Assembly: GCA_024364735.1 (NCBI GenBank)
Contig: JAGFNQ010000282.1
Location: 519,733-583,732 of the forward strand
Length of the DNA stretch: 64,000 nucleotides
Source: Boesenbergia rotunda
Lineage: Eukaryota; Streptophyta; Magnoliopsida; Zingiberales; Zingiberaceae
Reading direction: 5' to 3'
Shown here: one piece after another, positions 21,089-34,249 of the stretch
Numbering within the stretch: position 1 is the stretch's first letter
Layout: every line of letters begins with the position of its first letter
Notes under the pieces: generated by a model
The model's database searches: none
Told to the model about the DNA's origin: nothing
What the model saw: the letters and a program-made list of their open reading frames with translations, nothing else
Position numbers and translations under genes: made by a program

Positions 21089-24000
21089 CCCACCAGCCAC
21101 AACAACGCCAGGATTTTCTCCATCAGCAAGGAAGATGTGGCAAATGCTCCTACTGTGGTCACAGGTCGAATACTCATCTCATCTCGTATGCTATTGTGTT
21201 ATTCGATACTGGGCAACCCATCTTTTGTATCTATACTATTCTCTAAAAAGCTAGGGATCCCACCAGAGAGTTTAAGTCAGGAGTTTCTAATAACTCTACC
21301 ATCAGGAGAAGTTATGGCCTCTACCCAAGCTAAGGGCAGTACAAATCTGGATTTCCAACCGAGAGCTATATAGTGACTTGTAATCCTTGAATGAAGGATT
21401 ACGATGTCATTTTAGGGATGGATTTCTTGAGCAGTATAGTGCTTCTATAGACTGCCGTAAGAGAAAGGTCAAGTTTACACAGAAGCAGAACTCCATTTGA
21501 ATTTTATGGAGACCCGAAGAGAAAGACAAAAAGGTTCTTATCTACCTTACAAGCTCAGAGGATGTTAGAAAGGGATGTTCTGGTTTTCTTAGCTCATATA
21601 GTGGATGCAAGTAAAGAGAAGAATTAAGAAAGAAGATGTGAGAGTAGTCTGTGACTATCCTGAGGTGTTTCCTGAAGAGCTACCAGGACTCCCTCCCAAT
21701 CGGGAAATTGAGTTTGAAATTGAGTTGGCTCCAGAACCAACCCAATTTCAAAGGCACTTATCGCATGGCACCAGCAGAACTGAAGGAACTGCAAGAACAA
21801 TTACAAGAGCTGCTCGACAAGGGTTTCATCCGCCCTAGTCATTCACCCTGGGGAGCTCCTGTATTGTTCGTTAAGAAGAAGGATGGATCTATGCGAGTGT
21901 GCATAGATTACCGAGCTTTGAATAAGGTGACCATCAAGAACAGATATCCTTTGCCGAGGATAGATGATTTATTTGACCAGCTGAAGGGAGCCATAGTGTT
22001 CTCCAAGATAGACCTGCGATCAGGTTACCATCAGCTCAGAGTAAAGGAGAGTGATGTGCCAAGGACTGCTTTCAGTACGAGATATGGGCACTATGAGTTT
22101 GTGGTCATGCCCTTTGGAGTGACAAACGCCCCTGCGACGTTTATGGATTTGATGAATAGAGTGTTCAAGGATTTTCTGGATAAGTTTGTCATTGTCTTTA
22201 TTGATGACATTCTAGTGTATTCAAGGACTCAGGAAGAACATGAAGAACACCTGAAGATAGTATTGGAGACCTTGCAGCAGAAGGAGTTGTACGCCAAATT
22301 CTCAAAGTGTGAGTTTTGGCTCGACCAGGTAGCCTTTCTAGGCCACATTATTTCCAAAGAAGGAATAATGGTAGACCCAGCCAAGATTGAAGCAGTTAGT
22401 AATTGGAGTCCACCGAAGAATGCCAGTGAGATTAGGAGTTTTCTGGGATTAGCAGGATACTACCGAAGGTTTGTGGAAGGCTTTTCAAAGATAGCTTCTC
22501 CGCTTACAGCCCTCACCAGGAAGAACAAGAAGTATGAGTGGACTGAAGACTGTGAGCAGAGTTTCCTTGAGCTGAAGAAAAGACTGACTAGTGCTCCTAT
22601 CCTGACAGTACTCGAAGGTGAGAAGGGCTTTGATATATATAGTGATGCATCAAAGCTAGGACTTGGAGCAGTATTTATGCAAGAAGGCAGAGTTATAGCT
22701 TATGCTTCCAGACAACTCAAGGATTATGAAAAGAATTACCCCACTCATGACTTGGAATTGGCAGCTGTGGTCTTCGCTCTAAAGATATGAAGGCATTACT
22801 TGTATGGAGTGCAGTGTAAGATTTATACAGATCACCAGAGTCTGAAATATTTTTTCACTCAGAAAGACCTCAATATGAGACAGCGAAGGTGGCTCGAGTT
22901 AGTGAAGGACTATGACTGTGAGATTCTTTACCACCCTGGTAAGGCAAATAGAGTAGCAGATGCACTGAGTAGAAAGACTTGTGCCACTTTGATGTCCTTA
23001 TCATCATTGGCACCACCATTACAGAAGGAGATAGTAGATTATGGAGTGGAGATTATTGATGGGCAGCTAGCTCTATTGACACTAGAGTCGACTTTGCTTG
23101 AAGAGATACAGAAAGAGCAAGCTGAGGATTCTGATATCCAAAGGATCAAGCAAGAGGTGCAAGAAGAAGAGAGTAAAGGGTATTAGAGTATCTGACAGTG
23201 GGATACTCTACTATGGTGACGTTTATGTGTCCCCAATCATGAAGAGCTGAGAAAGAAGATTCTTGAAGAAGCCCATGGAACTCCCTACTCAATGCATCCT
23301 GGTTCCACTAAGATGTACCAAGATTTGAAAAGAAGATTTTGGTGGTCCGGGATGAAGAGAGACATAGCTAAGTATGTCAGCACCTGCCTGACATGTCAGA
23401 GAGTTAAAGCAGAACACCAGAGACCAGGAGGTGTCCTACAACCCATTCAGATTCCAGAGTGGAAGTGGGAAGACATAGCCATGGATTTCATAGTTGGTCT
23501 ACCAAAGACAACTAATGGCTATGATGCTATTTGGGTGATAGTAGACAGATTGACCAAGTCCGCCCACTTTTTGGCGATCAGAGTATCTTACTCAATTGAG
23601 AAGTTAGCTCAGTTATACGTACAAGAAGTGATCCGACTACATGGAGTTCCGAAGACCATTATCTCAGATAGGGATGGTCGTTTCACTTCACACTTTTGGG
23701 AGTGTGTACAGACAGCGCTAGGCACCAAACTGAAGTTTAGCACAGCTTTCCATCCCCAGACTGATGGACAGACAGAGAGAGTGAATCAGATTCTAGAGGA
23801 TATGCTCAGAGCTTGTGCATTGGACTTCAAGGGCAGTTGGTGCAAGTATTTATGTTTAGCTGAGTTTGCCTACAACAACAATTACCAAGCCACTATTGGT
23901 ATGGCACCCTATGAAGCTCTTTATGGGAGGAAGTGTAGATCTCCCCTCTGTTGGTATGAGAGTAGTGAGAAGAAAGAAATGGGATCTCAGACTGATCTTA

Positions 24001-24524
24001 TAGAGGATACCACAGAAGCAATCAGGAGCATCCGCCAGAGGATAGAGACTGCTCAGAGTAGGCAGAAGAGTTATGCAGATGTACGTCGTAGGCCGTTAGA
24101 GTTTGAAGTTGGGGATACAGTTTTCCTCAAAGTAGCACCTATGAAGGGAGTGATGAGATTTGGTAAGAAAGGCAAGCTAAGTCCTCGATACGTAGGACCT
24201 TACCCAGTGATAAAGAGAGTTGGTAAAGTAGCTTATGAGTTGGAGCTACCTTCAGAAATGTCAGCAATACATAACGTATTTCATGTTTCAATGTTAAAGA
24301 AGCATATCCCAGATGCCAACCAAGTGATTGAGCCACAGATGGTACAAGTGCAAGAAGATCTCAGTTATGAAAGTCGACCTATTCAGATAATAGATCGAGC
24401 AGATAAGAAGCTGAGGAACAAAGTGGTACCATTAGTGAAAGTCTTATGGCTGAATCAGAAGTATGAAGAGGCAACTTGGGAATCAGAAGATAGCATGAGA
24501 CAAAGGTATCCAGAGCTGTTCTAA
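21089..24524 (+). pseudogene. Second Tekay-like gypsy gag-pol copy, broken
   Basis: The copy starts just before the protease and corresponds to 15107-18553 of the intact element. From 21089 to about 21770 the frame is destroyed by many one- or two-base deletions relative to the intact copy. From 21760 onward RT and RNase H read cleanly until a TGA at 22788-22790. After another open stretch to 23186 there are two small indels (near 23165 and 23220). Integrase and the chromodomain-like end (23292-24524) are fully open and almost identical to the intact copy. Gag and the 5' LTR are absent, presumably lost in the gap. Some of the damage close to the Ns may be sequencing error. Confidence 0.9.
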
Positions 24525-24559
24525 GTTCGAGGACGAACTTTTTATAAGGTAGGGAGGAT

Positions 24560-26696
24560 TGTAACACCCAATAATTTCCTGGTATTATTAGGGATTTTTA
24601 GGAATTTTTCTAGCATTTTTCGGAATATTATAGCATTTTTCGGAATGATTAGAAAAAAAAAGAAAAACTTTAAAGGGGTCGGGTGGGGATTGAACCCGCG
24701 ACCACAGGGAGGAAGGGAAGCCAAGCAACCAACTGGGCTAGGGTATCAAGCACAGAAAATTATGGAGAGAAATAATGTTATAGAGTAGTTACGTTTTTTT
24801 CATTAAGAGGTATTTAAGCCCCGCTTAAGTCGCGTGAAAACCAAAACTAGGGTTGGGGGCCGCGCGAGAGAAGAAGAGAGGCGAGGAGGTTGCGAAAACA
24901 GGGGATTCAAGGGGTCTTCTTCTTCGTTTCTTCTCCTTTCCCTTGAGTAGAAGCATCTAGGGTTCCTTCCTAGGGCTAAAGGTGGGAGCTTTTTACAAGG
25001 AGGAAGAAAAAAGATTTTGTTAGGGAGTTTTCTCCCTGCTTTTGTGAGTTTTCTTCAAGAACGAAGTAAGTAAATCGCTCACCTGCAATAGGAGTAGTTT
25101 CGTTTCGAAATTCTCATTGTAGAACCCTAGTTTTCGAAAAGTAGAAGCATGGTTAAGAGAGTTTTGCTATTCTATGTTTTAGCTATTAAAGTTGCATGTT
25201 TTATCATGTTAGAAATTCAATTTGTTTGTATTGAATGTATGTAGGCCAAGCATGATGAGTTTCATACTTATGAAAAGACCTAAAAGTGAATTTGAGTTAA
25301 GGAGCACACAAGGTGCTCGATGGAAAGTTAAAGTGAGAAAAGTAAAGGTTTTTTTTTGGCATGCAAATATATGCAAAAATAAGTAAAGTGATAAGTTTAA
25401 GTATGGTAAGTAAGAAAAGTATTTTACTTTGAGAAAGAGACATGTACCGGGCAAATGTAAGGCCCATCGAAAGTTAGAAAGTAAAGTTCTAATAGGGTGC
25501 GGTGGCTAGCTACCTCGCAACCTATTAGAAAAGCGCGCAATTGGTACACCGATACCATGGTACAATGTCAAGGCCTAAAGAGAAAGTTGATTACTATTTT
25601 TAAGTATATAAGTATGATCAAGTAGTTTCTTTTTGAGAAAGTGTTTAATTATTATATGTGTACCTTGTTACAATGCAAGCATGATAAAGTAGTTCAAGTA
25701 GTAAGCATGGTTAGTTGTGTACATTGATACATTAACAAGCATGATAAAGTGTTTCAAGTTGTAAGCATGTTTAGTTGTAAGTTTTGAAGTAAGTAAAGTT
25801 TTAAATCATTCTTTGAGATGAGCATGTTTAGTATTGACATCATGATTTTGTGAGTTGGGATCTACTTACTAAGCATTGTGTTTATTAGTTGCATTTTCCT
25901 TCTATTGCAGATAAAGGAAAAGAGAAAGCGTAAGTTGGGAGGCGACAGGACTTGCATTGGTGTTCAGTGGCGGCGGAACCGTGGAAGAGATCTTTGGGAA
26001 TAAGTATTATAGAAACATTTGGTTATGATTTTGGGTTCATAGAAAGTGATCAGTGTGTTTAAACTATGCCTAGAGACAAAGTTTGGTACAAACTTTAGTA
26101 TATTTATGCAAGTGTTTTGTTAGTTTTGTTAAACTCCACAAAGTTTCAATTTCAAGTTGTGGTATTGGTTTTGAGTTACTAATATGCTAAATAAACTAGG
26201 GTAAAATATAGATTTGAAGTTATATCTTAATGTGAAGTGATAGTATGTGATTTGTGGATGTTTGAAAGTGGTTATCAGCTCTGAAATTGTAGGTTTTCAG
26301 GCGTGCCAGTCGACTGGCTCAGATACCAGTCGACTGCTATATCGAACAGAACCTTCTGTTCGATATGGCAGTCGACTGACCATATACCAGTCGACTGACA
26401 CCAGTCGACTGCTATAATAGCAGTCGACTGGTGCCATTGAAAAGAAACTATGTAGAGTAGTTGGTTAGTGCTTTGGTCATGCAACTAAGAGGTTGAGGGG
26501 TCAAATCCTGGCAAAGCAAATAAAATGAAAGTTGTTTTGTTTTTTTTGAAAAAAAAAGAGAAGGAAGAAAAAAAAAATTCAGAGCAAGTTAAGGGGACTC
26601 AAGTAGGTGTAACCTAAGGCTAAGGATAAGGTAAAGTTAAGGTTAAGCAAATGTGACGTCCGTTTTAAGGAAGTTAAGAGAAGTCGGGTCGTCACA
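24560..26696 (+). repeat. 3' LTR of the second gypsy copy
   Basis: The 2137-base LTR has the same termini, tRNA-like blocks and palindrome array as the complete element and follows the same AGGTAGGGAGGAT tract. It differs more from the two LTRs of the complete element than they do from each other. The flank TATCT (26697-26701) would be the target duplication; the other side is not visible. Confidence 0.9.
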
Positions 26697-27410
26697 TATC
26701 TAAACCTAGAGGCAACTTGCAGCCTATCCCTGGACCGGAGTCCGGTACAATGCCACTGAAAATAAAATACTCCTTTATACTTTTCTTTCCTTTTCTAATT
26801 CTTGCTTTTACTAGGTTATCTAAACCTAGAGGCAACTAGGAGCCCATCCCGTTGGACCTCGGTCCCAATCATAAACTGGAGCAAGAATTTCTATTCTTTA
26901 ATGCTTTCTATAGCATTAACTAAACTGAACATTTTAACAAACACCTAACGTGCGTGCTTGTTCATAATTTACGATTTCTAATCGTAGAACATACATATAA
27001 GGAATTAAGCATACGAAACGTCAACCGAAACTACTTATACTGCAAGTGAGGGATACTTACTTCCTGCGCTAGGTTTTTCATACGAATAAACTCTGAAATT
27101 CCTGAGGAAACGTCGAACTACAACGTTCTTCTTGCTTCTAGGCGTTCTCCTCGCGTCTACGAGGGTCCCCGTAGAGAATAGGGTCTCTTGAGACCTTCCC
27201 TTGGCTTCCCCTTTGTCTTGGGCGACAAGAGAAGAGGAGAAGAGGAAGAAAACGAAAGAGAGGAAGAGGAGAGGAGGAGGGGCGTCGGCGCTGCACCCTT
27301 GGCTCACGAAAACCTAAAATCTCCTCCTCTAATTCTTTAATTCGTTATTTATATTAAGTTGTAAAAAAAATCCTAAGTTAAATACATATCTAGAATACTC
27401 GATTATTTCC
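26697..27410. other. Unassigned LTR-like fragment, probably minus strand
   Basis: No coding domain is visible. TATCTAAACCTAGAGGCAACT occurs at 26697 and again at 26818. On the minus strand a TAATATAAATAAC box (about 27338-27355) precedes a pyrimidine-rich stretch (27230-27290), a layout like an LTR promoter and leader. The 90-codon frame at 27035-27307 lies in this stretch and looks accidental. No LTR ends were identified. Confidence 0.4.
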
Positions 27411-29973
27411 TTGCTTAAAAGGCAAGATGGCCAAATTACCCTTTTCTGGAAAAGGTAATCCAGTGGGAGAATTGCTTGGTCTAATACATACTGATGTATG
27501 TGGACCAATGTCAACTCTTGCACAAGGAGGCTATAGCTACTTCATCACCTTTATCGATGATCACTCACGATTCGGGTATGTGTTCTTGATGAAACACAAA
27601 TCTGAAGCTTTTGAGAAATTCAAAGAGTTCAGAAATGAAGTAGAGAAACAGCTTGGCAAAAGTATTAAGATACTTCGATTCGATCAGGGTGATGAATACT
27701 TATGTCAAGAGTTTTAAGATTATCTTAGGGACAATGGGATATTGTCCCAATGGACTCCGCCGTATACACCACAGCATAATGGTGTATCTGAGAGGCGCAA
27801 CCGAACCTTGATGGACATGGTTAGGTCGATGATGAATCATGCAACTCTTCCAAAATCCTTTTGGGGCTATGCACTTAAGACAGCTGTTTACTTGCTAAAC
27901 AGAGTCCCGACCAAGGTAGTCTCTACTACTCCATATGAGACATGGAATAGTAAGAAACCTCACTTAACTCACCTTAAGATATGGGGTTGTCCTGCTTATG
28001 TGAAGCGGACTATATCAGACAAATTGGATGCTAAGTCTGATAAATGTCTATTTATTGGATACCCTAAGGAAACGAAGGGTTACCAATTCTATCATCCCTT
28101 GGAACAGAAGGTGTTTGTTTCAAGGCATGCTGTATTTCTGGAAAAAGAATTTCTTTTACAAGAAAACAGTGGGAGTGGCATTGAACTTGATGAAGTTCAA
28201 GAAACTCCAATAGACATTACAGAGACACCTAGTCAAGACCCACAACTAATAACTCATAATGATGAGCTATCAGTTGAACCTAAAACAACACCACCTCTTC
28301 GTAGATCTGATAGGACACGCAATATTCCAGAGAGATACGGATTTCTCATAAGTGAATCGAACGACGTGTTACTCATAAGCGATGACGAACCTATCAGTTA
28401 TGAAGATGTTCTGAAAAGTTCAGAAAGGGACAAATGGCTTGAAGCCATGAAGTCGGAATTGGATTCCATGTAGGAAAATCAAGTATGGGACTTGGTTAAC
28501 CCACCTGAAGGGATTAAGCCCATAGGGTGCATGTGGGTTTTCAAGAAGAAAACCGACATGAAAGGTAATGTTGTTACCTATAAGGCTAGATTAGTGGCAA
28601 AAGGATATCGTCAGAAACAAGGAATTGACTATGACGAAACATATTCGCCAGTAGCTATGCTTAAATCCATTCGGATGCTCCTAGGCATAGCAGCTCATTA
28701 GGATTATGAGATATGGCAAATGGATGTGAAAACAGCTTTCCTTAATGGAAACCTGCTTGAGGATGTATACATGATACAACCTGAAGGTTTCACATCGGTT
28801 GATAAAACCAAAGTATGCATGCTTCGACGATCCATATATGGACTGAAGCAAGCATCCAGGAGCTGGAACATCCGTTTTGATGAGACAATCAAAGAGTTTG
28901 ATTTCTCACAAAATCCTGACGAACCTTGTGTGTACAAGAAGGTTAGTGGGAGTGCAGTCGTATTCCTAGTGTTATATGTCGATGACATATTGCTTATAGG
29001 AAACGATATATCAGTCTTACAGACAGTTAAAATTTGGTTGTCCAAAACTTTGTCTATGAAAGACCTGGGAGAAGCAACCTATATCCTTGGGATTAGAATC
29101 TATAGAGATAGATCAAAACGGTTGCTTGGTCTTTTGCAGTCTACATATATAGACCGAGTGCTAAAAAGGTTTAGCATGTCGGAATCCAAGAAAGGTTACC
29201 TTCCCATCAGGCATGGGATCAACCTTTCAAAGTCTATGTGTCCGCGCACAGAAGACGAGAGGATTTGCATGAATAAGATTCCTTATGCATCCGCGATAGG
29301 ATGTATCATGTATGCTATGTTATGTACTAGGCCCGATGTATCATATGCTCTGAGCGTCACGAGCAGATACCAGCCTGATCCAGGTATGGATCACTGGGCG
29401 GCTATCAAGACAATCCTTAAGTACTTAAGAAGAACTAAGGATGTGTTCCTAATATATGGAGAAGGAGATATGGTAATACGTGGGTATACAGATGCCAGTT
29501 TCCAGATAGATAAGGATGATTCCAAATCTCAGTCTGGATACGTATTTACTTGAATGGAGGATAATAAGTTGGAAGAGTTCCAAACAAGACACCGTAGCGG
29601 ATTCTACCACGGAAGCGGAATATATCGCAGCTTCGGAAGCAGCAAAGGAAGCAGTCTGGATCAAGAAGTTCGTCTCCGAACTTGGTGTGGTTCCAACCAT
29701 TGATGAAGCAGTGCCGGTTTACTGCGACGACAATGGAGCTATTGCACAAGCAAAGGAACCAAGGTCTCATCAGCGATCCAAACACGTGCTTCGCCGCTAT
29801 CATCTGATCAGAGGGATTATAAGTAGGAATGACATACAAATTGAGAAAATTCCCACTGAAAGGAATTTAGCGGATCCTTTAACAAAGGCCTTGCCTCAGA
29901 GCAAGTTTGAGGGTCATATTAGAGCCTGTGGTATTGGATACCGTAGCGATTGGCATTGGGCCAAGTGGGAGTT
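27411..29973 (+). pseudogene. Ty1/copia pol fragment (integrase-RT-RNase H)
   Basis: The copy begins abruptly inside the integrase N-terminal region. It then reads HTDVCGPM, FITFIDDHSRFGYVF, the PQHNGVSERRNRTL glutamate box, WGCPAYVK, RT with DVKTAFLNG, YGLKQASRSWN and YVDDILLIGND (about 28975), DLGEATYILGI, and RNase H with VADSTTEAEYIAASEAAKEAVW, YCDDNGAIAQA and NLADPLTKALP. It is inactivated by stops at 27715-27717, 28471-28473 and 28699-28701 and a one-base frameshift near 29548. Gag and protease are absent. An AAGTGGGAG tract precedes the LTR at 29974. A longer minus-strand relative lies at 60211-64000. Confidence 0.9.
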
Positions 29974-32256
29974 TGTTAGTAATAGAGAGAAGTGTCCTAA
30001 GGCAATCGCCTTATGATTGTAAACATTTATTTTAAATGATAATTCACTATTTGAGTATACATGTTTGTGTGTTTGATTGGGATCTTAAACTCATTTACTG
30101 AATGTCCGCAATACAATTCACAGCATGAGAGAATTTGTGATGAATTCACAACTAGTGATTATCTCTACATGTGCAATTGTGAAGTATTGAAATTGTCCCT
30201 AGTCGATGAATTGATAAACACGGACACTATCAATTCTGTTGAGACTAGCATGGGTTATTCTCTATTCAGCTGATTCTCACTGGCTGGTGACATTGGGATG
30301 TCCGGAGATAAACATGGATGCTAGTTAAGGGAACAAGTTCATTGGAGTGACTGGCTGTAAAACATCACATGGTAGTCTACATATAGACATGTCAGTGAAA
30401 TTCTTATCGCAGCTTAAGTGTGATGTTCCTTTGACTTGCGGTGTTCAAGTCATCTTGGTCATGGAGACTTATACTTTAACATCTTAAGCAAGCATCTCCA
30501 AGGAGGTGTGGGCCCAGGATGATTGGGTATAAGCCGAAGTGCCCGAAGATGTTTGAACAGCCTACAAAGGATTCACCACTCCTTGCGAGGAGATGTATAC
30601 CTAGGCCTATCGTCGGATTGTTACTCAAAGCCTCTGGCCAGAGCATGTCATGTTTAGAGTATGAGCCTCTTAAATACATGAGAGTAATTAGAAATCCAAA
30701 GGATGAGAGAACGTTACTTGGGCTAGGTGTGACGTAGTCAGCCTAGTGGGGACTGACACACACAGACCATGTCCTGAACCAAGTGGGTATAAGATGGTGA
30801 AGGGAATGAGGCACGATTCATTAGAGCTGCTGAAGGGTTTCAGAATCATTTCTGAGGTCAACTGTTGATCTTTCGATTAATTGGGGGTCATGATGTACTA
30901 CTAGGTGCCACTCATGATCGTTCTATAATTGGTTGATTATAGACGGCCAACATAAATCGAAAGCCTATTTAGTCACACGCACTACGAGTAATCCGAGGGA
31001 TTTAAAATGAGTTGAAAATTGGATTTTCCGATCAAGAGAAATAAGTCGAATCTGAATTTATCAGAGGCGCACGGGAAGCTTAAAATGGCTAAGTCTTTTG
31101 AAGGGTTATTGGGCGAATTAAATGAGTTTAATTCGCGAGGAGATTGGCTTGGTGTGGCTGGCCAAAGAGGGTGCCCACCCTCTTTGGTTTGGCCGGCTAC
31201 TACAAGGAGAGAAAACCAATTTATTTGGTTTATTTTATAAAATAAATCAAGCGCGATTTGTTTTATAAAATTATGGATAAATAAATCTATATAAAGAAAT
31301 TTATATAAAGAGATTTATATAAAGAAATTTATAGAAATTTATTCCTTTTATGGAAATTAAAATGAACCATGGATCGGTTTGTTTTAATTTTATAAAATCT
31401 ATTATGAATTGATTTTTCCATGATAAGAAAAATTTATAAATTTCTTGTAAATTTTATTCCATAATAAAAGGAGAGAGATGTATTTGTTTTATTATAAAGT
31501 TAGTTATAATAAAACTTGGCATAAACGGAATAATTCATAAGAAAATTTATAGGATAAATTTCTTATGAAAAATTCCGTTAAAGGGGAGACTTGGCAAGGG
31601 AGAGGCTACTATATAAAGGAACCAAGGCTAGGCTTGAATTCCTCAATTGAGTAATCAAGAGATTAAGTAGCTCTCCCTCTCTCTCTCTCTAATTCTCTCT
31701 CTCTCTCTAGGGCCGGCGCCCTTTCTCACTCTAGGGCCGGCTCTATCTCCTCCCCTAGGGCCGGCGCACAAACCTAGGTTGGCCGTGAGCTTCCTCCACC
31801 AAGAAGGTGCCAAAGAAGAAGAAGAAGCGGATCGCGACTCCTTCCTTCCTTTCCCGGAATTTTGATTCCGTTACTTGGTGGTTAGTTCCCATCTTTCTCT
31901 CTTGTTATTCTAGTTGTGCCTTTGGAGAATCTAGTAGTTCTCGTCGGCACAAAACTCATGGCTTTGCGAAGTCATCCCGAAGAGAACTCGGCGTGGACGC
32001 GAATAGAGGTGAAGCTTCCAAGGGATGATACGGTTGGATCTCGTCCCTTTCTTCGAGTTACGCGAGGTACAAAGTAAATTAGTTTACTTTTTCTGCAAAA
32101 TTTTAATTTATGATCATGTCCACACACCATAAGGTCGCATGCTAGATACGTGGTTAAAATAATTTGAGAAATTATTTATGCTAATTCTTCCGCTGCACGT
32201 AATTATTTTTAAAAATTACGAACCCGTATCCATGTCAACATGCACCTGGTCCCAAC
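29974..32256 (+). repeat. 3' LTR of the copia fragment (2.28 kb)
   Basis: The LTR runs from TGTTAGTAATAGAGAG to TGGTCCCAACA and matches the minus-strand LTR at 58067-60210 along its length. A TACTATATAAAGG box lies at about 31606-31618, followed by a CT microsatellite (31672-31709) and GCCGGC-rich leader-like sequence. The frames at 30061-30273 and 30519-30737 recur in the other LTR on the same element strand, but they lack known domains and lie in U3; I do not call them genes. The LTR end abuts minus-strand Sirevirus-like gag at 32257. Confidence 0.85.
31672..31709. repeat. CT microsatellite in the copia LTR
   Basis: This is an interrupted (CT)n run just downstream of the LTR TATA box, in the presumed transcribed leader. 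Confidence 0.85.
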
Positions 32257-33157
32257 AGAAGTGCCCTTTCCTACCACACTCAAATCAAGATGCATTAGTT
32301 TTATCAAGTTTGGATTCACTAGAGTTACCTCTACTCTTGAAGCGTCGACCCCTTCTCATCATTCTTCTCACGAAGTTCACCATCTCGGAGGAAGAAGAGC
32401 CGCTGCCATCTTCCTCGGAATCGGACTCGGATTCGGAAGAGGATGAAGATGAAGAGACTTCCTTCTCCTTCTTCTTCTTGTTGATTCGGTCCCCCGTAAC
32501 TAAGGCAATCCCCTTCTCCTTGGGGCCTTTGTTAGCCATTTCATGCAATTCCATCTCACAAAATAAATCATCTAACTTTACAATGGATAGATCCTTGGAA
32601 ACTTTGTAGGCATCCACCATGGATGACCACAAAGCATTCCTTGGAAAGGCTTTCAAGCCATACCTCACAAGGTCGCGATTCTCGACCTTTTCATCAATCG
32701 AATGAAGCTCATTGAGGACTTCCTTGAACCGGCTATGGAGCTCACTTACCGATTCATTCTCCTTCATGGAGAGATTTTGGAGTTGATTGAGGAACAAATC
32801 CCTCTTTGCGATTCTTGAATCTCGGGTGCCCTCGTGAAGCTCAATGAGTTTGTTCCACAAGTCCTTTGTACTTGTGAAGGGACCAACCTTGATAAGTTGG
32901 TCTTTGTTCATGCCACATTGTAGAGTGACAACCGCCTTCGCGTCGGCTTCACTCTTTCGCGTTTGTTCGGCAGTCCACCTCCATGACTCAAGTTCTTTAC
33001 CTTCATCATCCTTCGGAGGGGTGAATCCCTCCTTCACCGCGAACCAAGTGTGGATATCCATCTTCAAATAATATTCGATCTTTGATCTCCAATATTGAAA
33101 GTCGGCGCCATCAAAGAATGGAGGTCGGGTGGTGGAAAAGCCTTCTCTCAACGCCAT
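32257..33157 (-). pseudogene. Sirevirus-like gag, N-terminal two thirds
   Basis: The ATG at 33157 lies 45 bases after the primer site. 290 codons are open to a TGA at 32287-32285. The protein resembles the intact gag at 49307: it opens MALREGFSTTRPPFFDG, then has ADAKAVVTLQCGM, KDLWNKLIELHEGT, DSRIAKRDLFLNQL, LVRYGLKAFPRNALWSSMVDAYKVSKDLS and a Ser/Glu/Asp-rich segment. Immediately past the stop the same frame shows the start of a zinc knuckle (FECGRKGHF), so the stop is internal. The gene is then cut at 32256 by the copia LTR, leaving the nucleocapsid end and all of pol missing here. The copia insertion probably caused the loss. Confidence 0.85.
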
Positions 33158-33201
33158 CTTGTTGATAACTCTCGGATGTTAAGCCGTAAACAGAGCCCCA
33201 A

Positions 33202-33213
33202 GCTCTGATACCA
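33202..33213 (-). promoter_or_regulatory. Primer-binding site, initiator tRNA-Met type
   Basis: On the minus strand it reads TGGTATCAGAGC, two bases after the LTR end (TTTCTAACA). This identifies 33216-35337 as a 5' LTR. Confidence 0.9.
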
Positions 33214-34249
33214 CTTGTTAGAAATGGATGGCTAGAGAGGGGGGTGAATATAGCCAATCTCTTTAACCTTTGGCACTTATCAAGATTTCTGCACTCAACT
33301 TATCAGTAGCACAGCGGAAAAAGCAAAGGAAAACTAAGCAGTGCAGTAAACTAAAAACAGAAATGAAAGCAAACAAAGACAGCCACCACGATCGCTAACA
33401 AGAGGGTTTACAAGGTTCGGGGATAACTTGCCCCTACTCCTTGGCGTGCCCTTAAGGTGGGCGATCCCTTGATCGTCGGCAGATCAAGCCCCGGTGATCA
33501 CCGGATATAACGCAACCTCCTCCTCGGTGGAGAAACCTCTCCACAGCGTTTCAAACAAGGATATAGATTTAAGCTTAATAAAACACAAAGAATACTCTTA
33601 GTCAGCACCTAGCAAGGACAAGAACACAGCGAGCTTATCCTGAGCTCCACCGAGCGACGATCTCACGCAAGGACTCCCTCCTTCGTGTCTTCTCACTGTT
33701 GGACTCCAAGCTCCTTGTTCTTTCCTCCCAGCACTCACGTAAGAGTTGGTTGCTTCTCGATTGCAGTTGCTTGCTCAAAGTGATGAAGACTTCAGGAACA
33801 CAGCAAGCAAGTTGTGGAGAAACACAAAGCGCAGCAAGAACTTCAGCAAGCTCAACACAGAAAACTGTCGAACACTTCCTTTTCTTTCAGCTGAAGTCTT
33901 CTTCTCCTTTTGTTTCTCCACCAAGCATCAGATGACACCACCCCTGTAGCTCCCAGCTGCTCATCTGCCAATGCCAGCTACCACTGAGCTATCCCTGGAC
34001 TCCCTGAGCTTCCCTCAGCCAAGCTCCAGTCTCAGCTCCAGTCTGCAGCTCGGCCGTTGCAACTTGAGATGGAAAAACAGACAAACCTGCTCCAAGGAAA
34101 GCCTCCATTGACTTCTCCTTGAGTGTTTGAATCCTCCCCTGTTACCTACAGCTTAATCAGAGTGTTAGAGCAGCATATCAAGCAGTAAATCAAGATTCAG
34201 AAGTGAAGCGCAGAGAATCGGATACGATCAGACGCTCTGATCGTGTCTG

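Noticed and set aside
30061..30273. 70-codon frame conserved between the LTRs at 29974 and 58067 (59907-60119)
   Set aside because: Conservation follows from LTR homology, it sits in U3 upstream of the TATA box and starts without a leader; I saw no coding signature.
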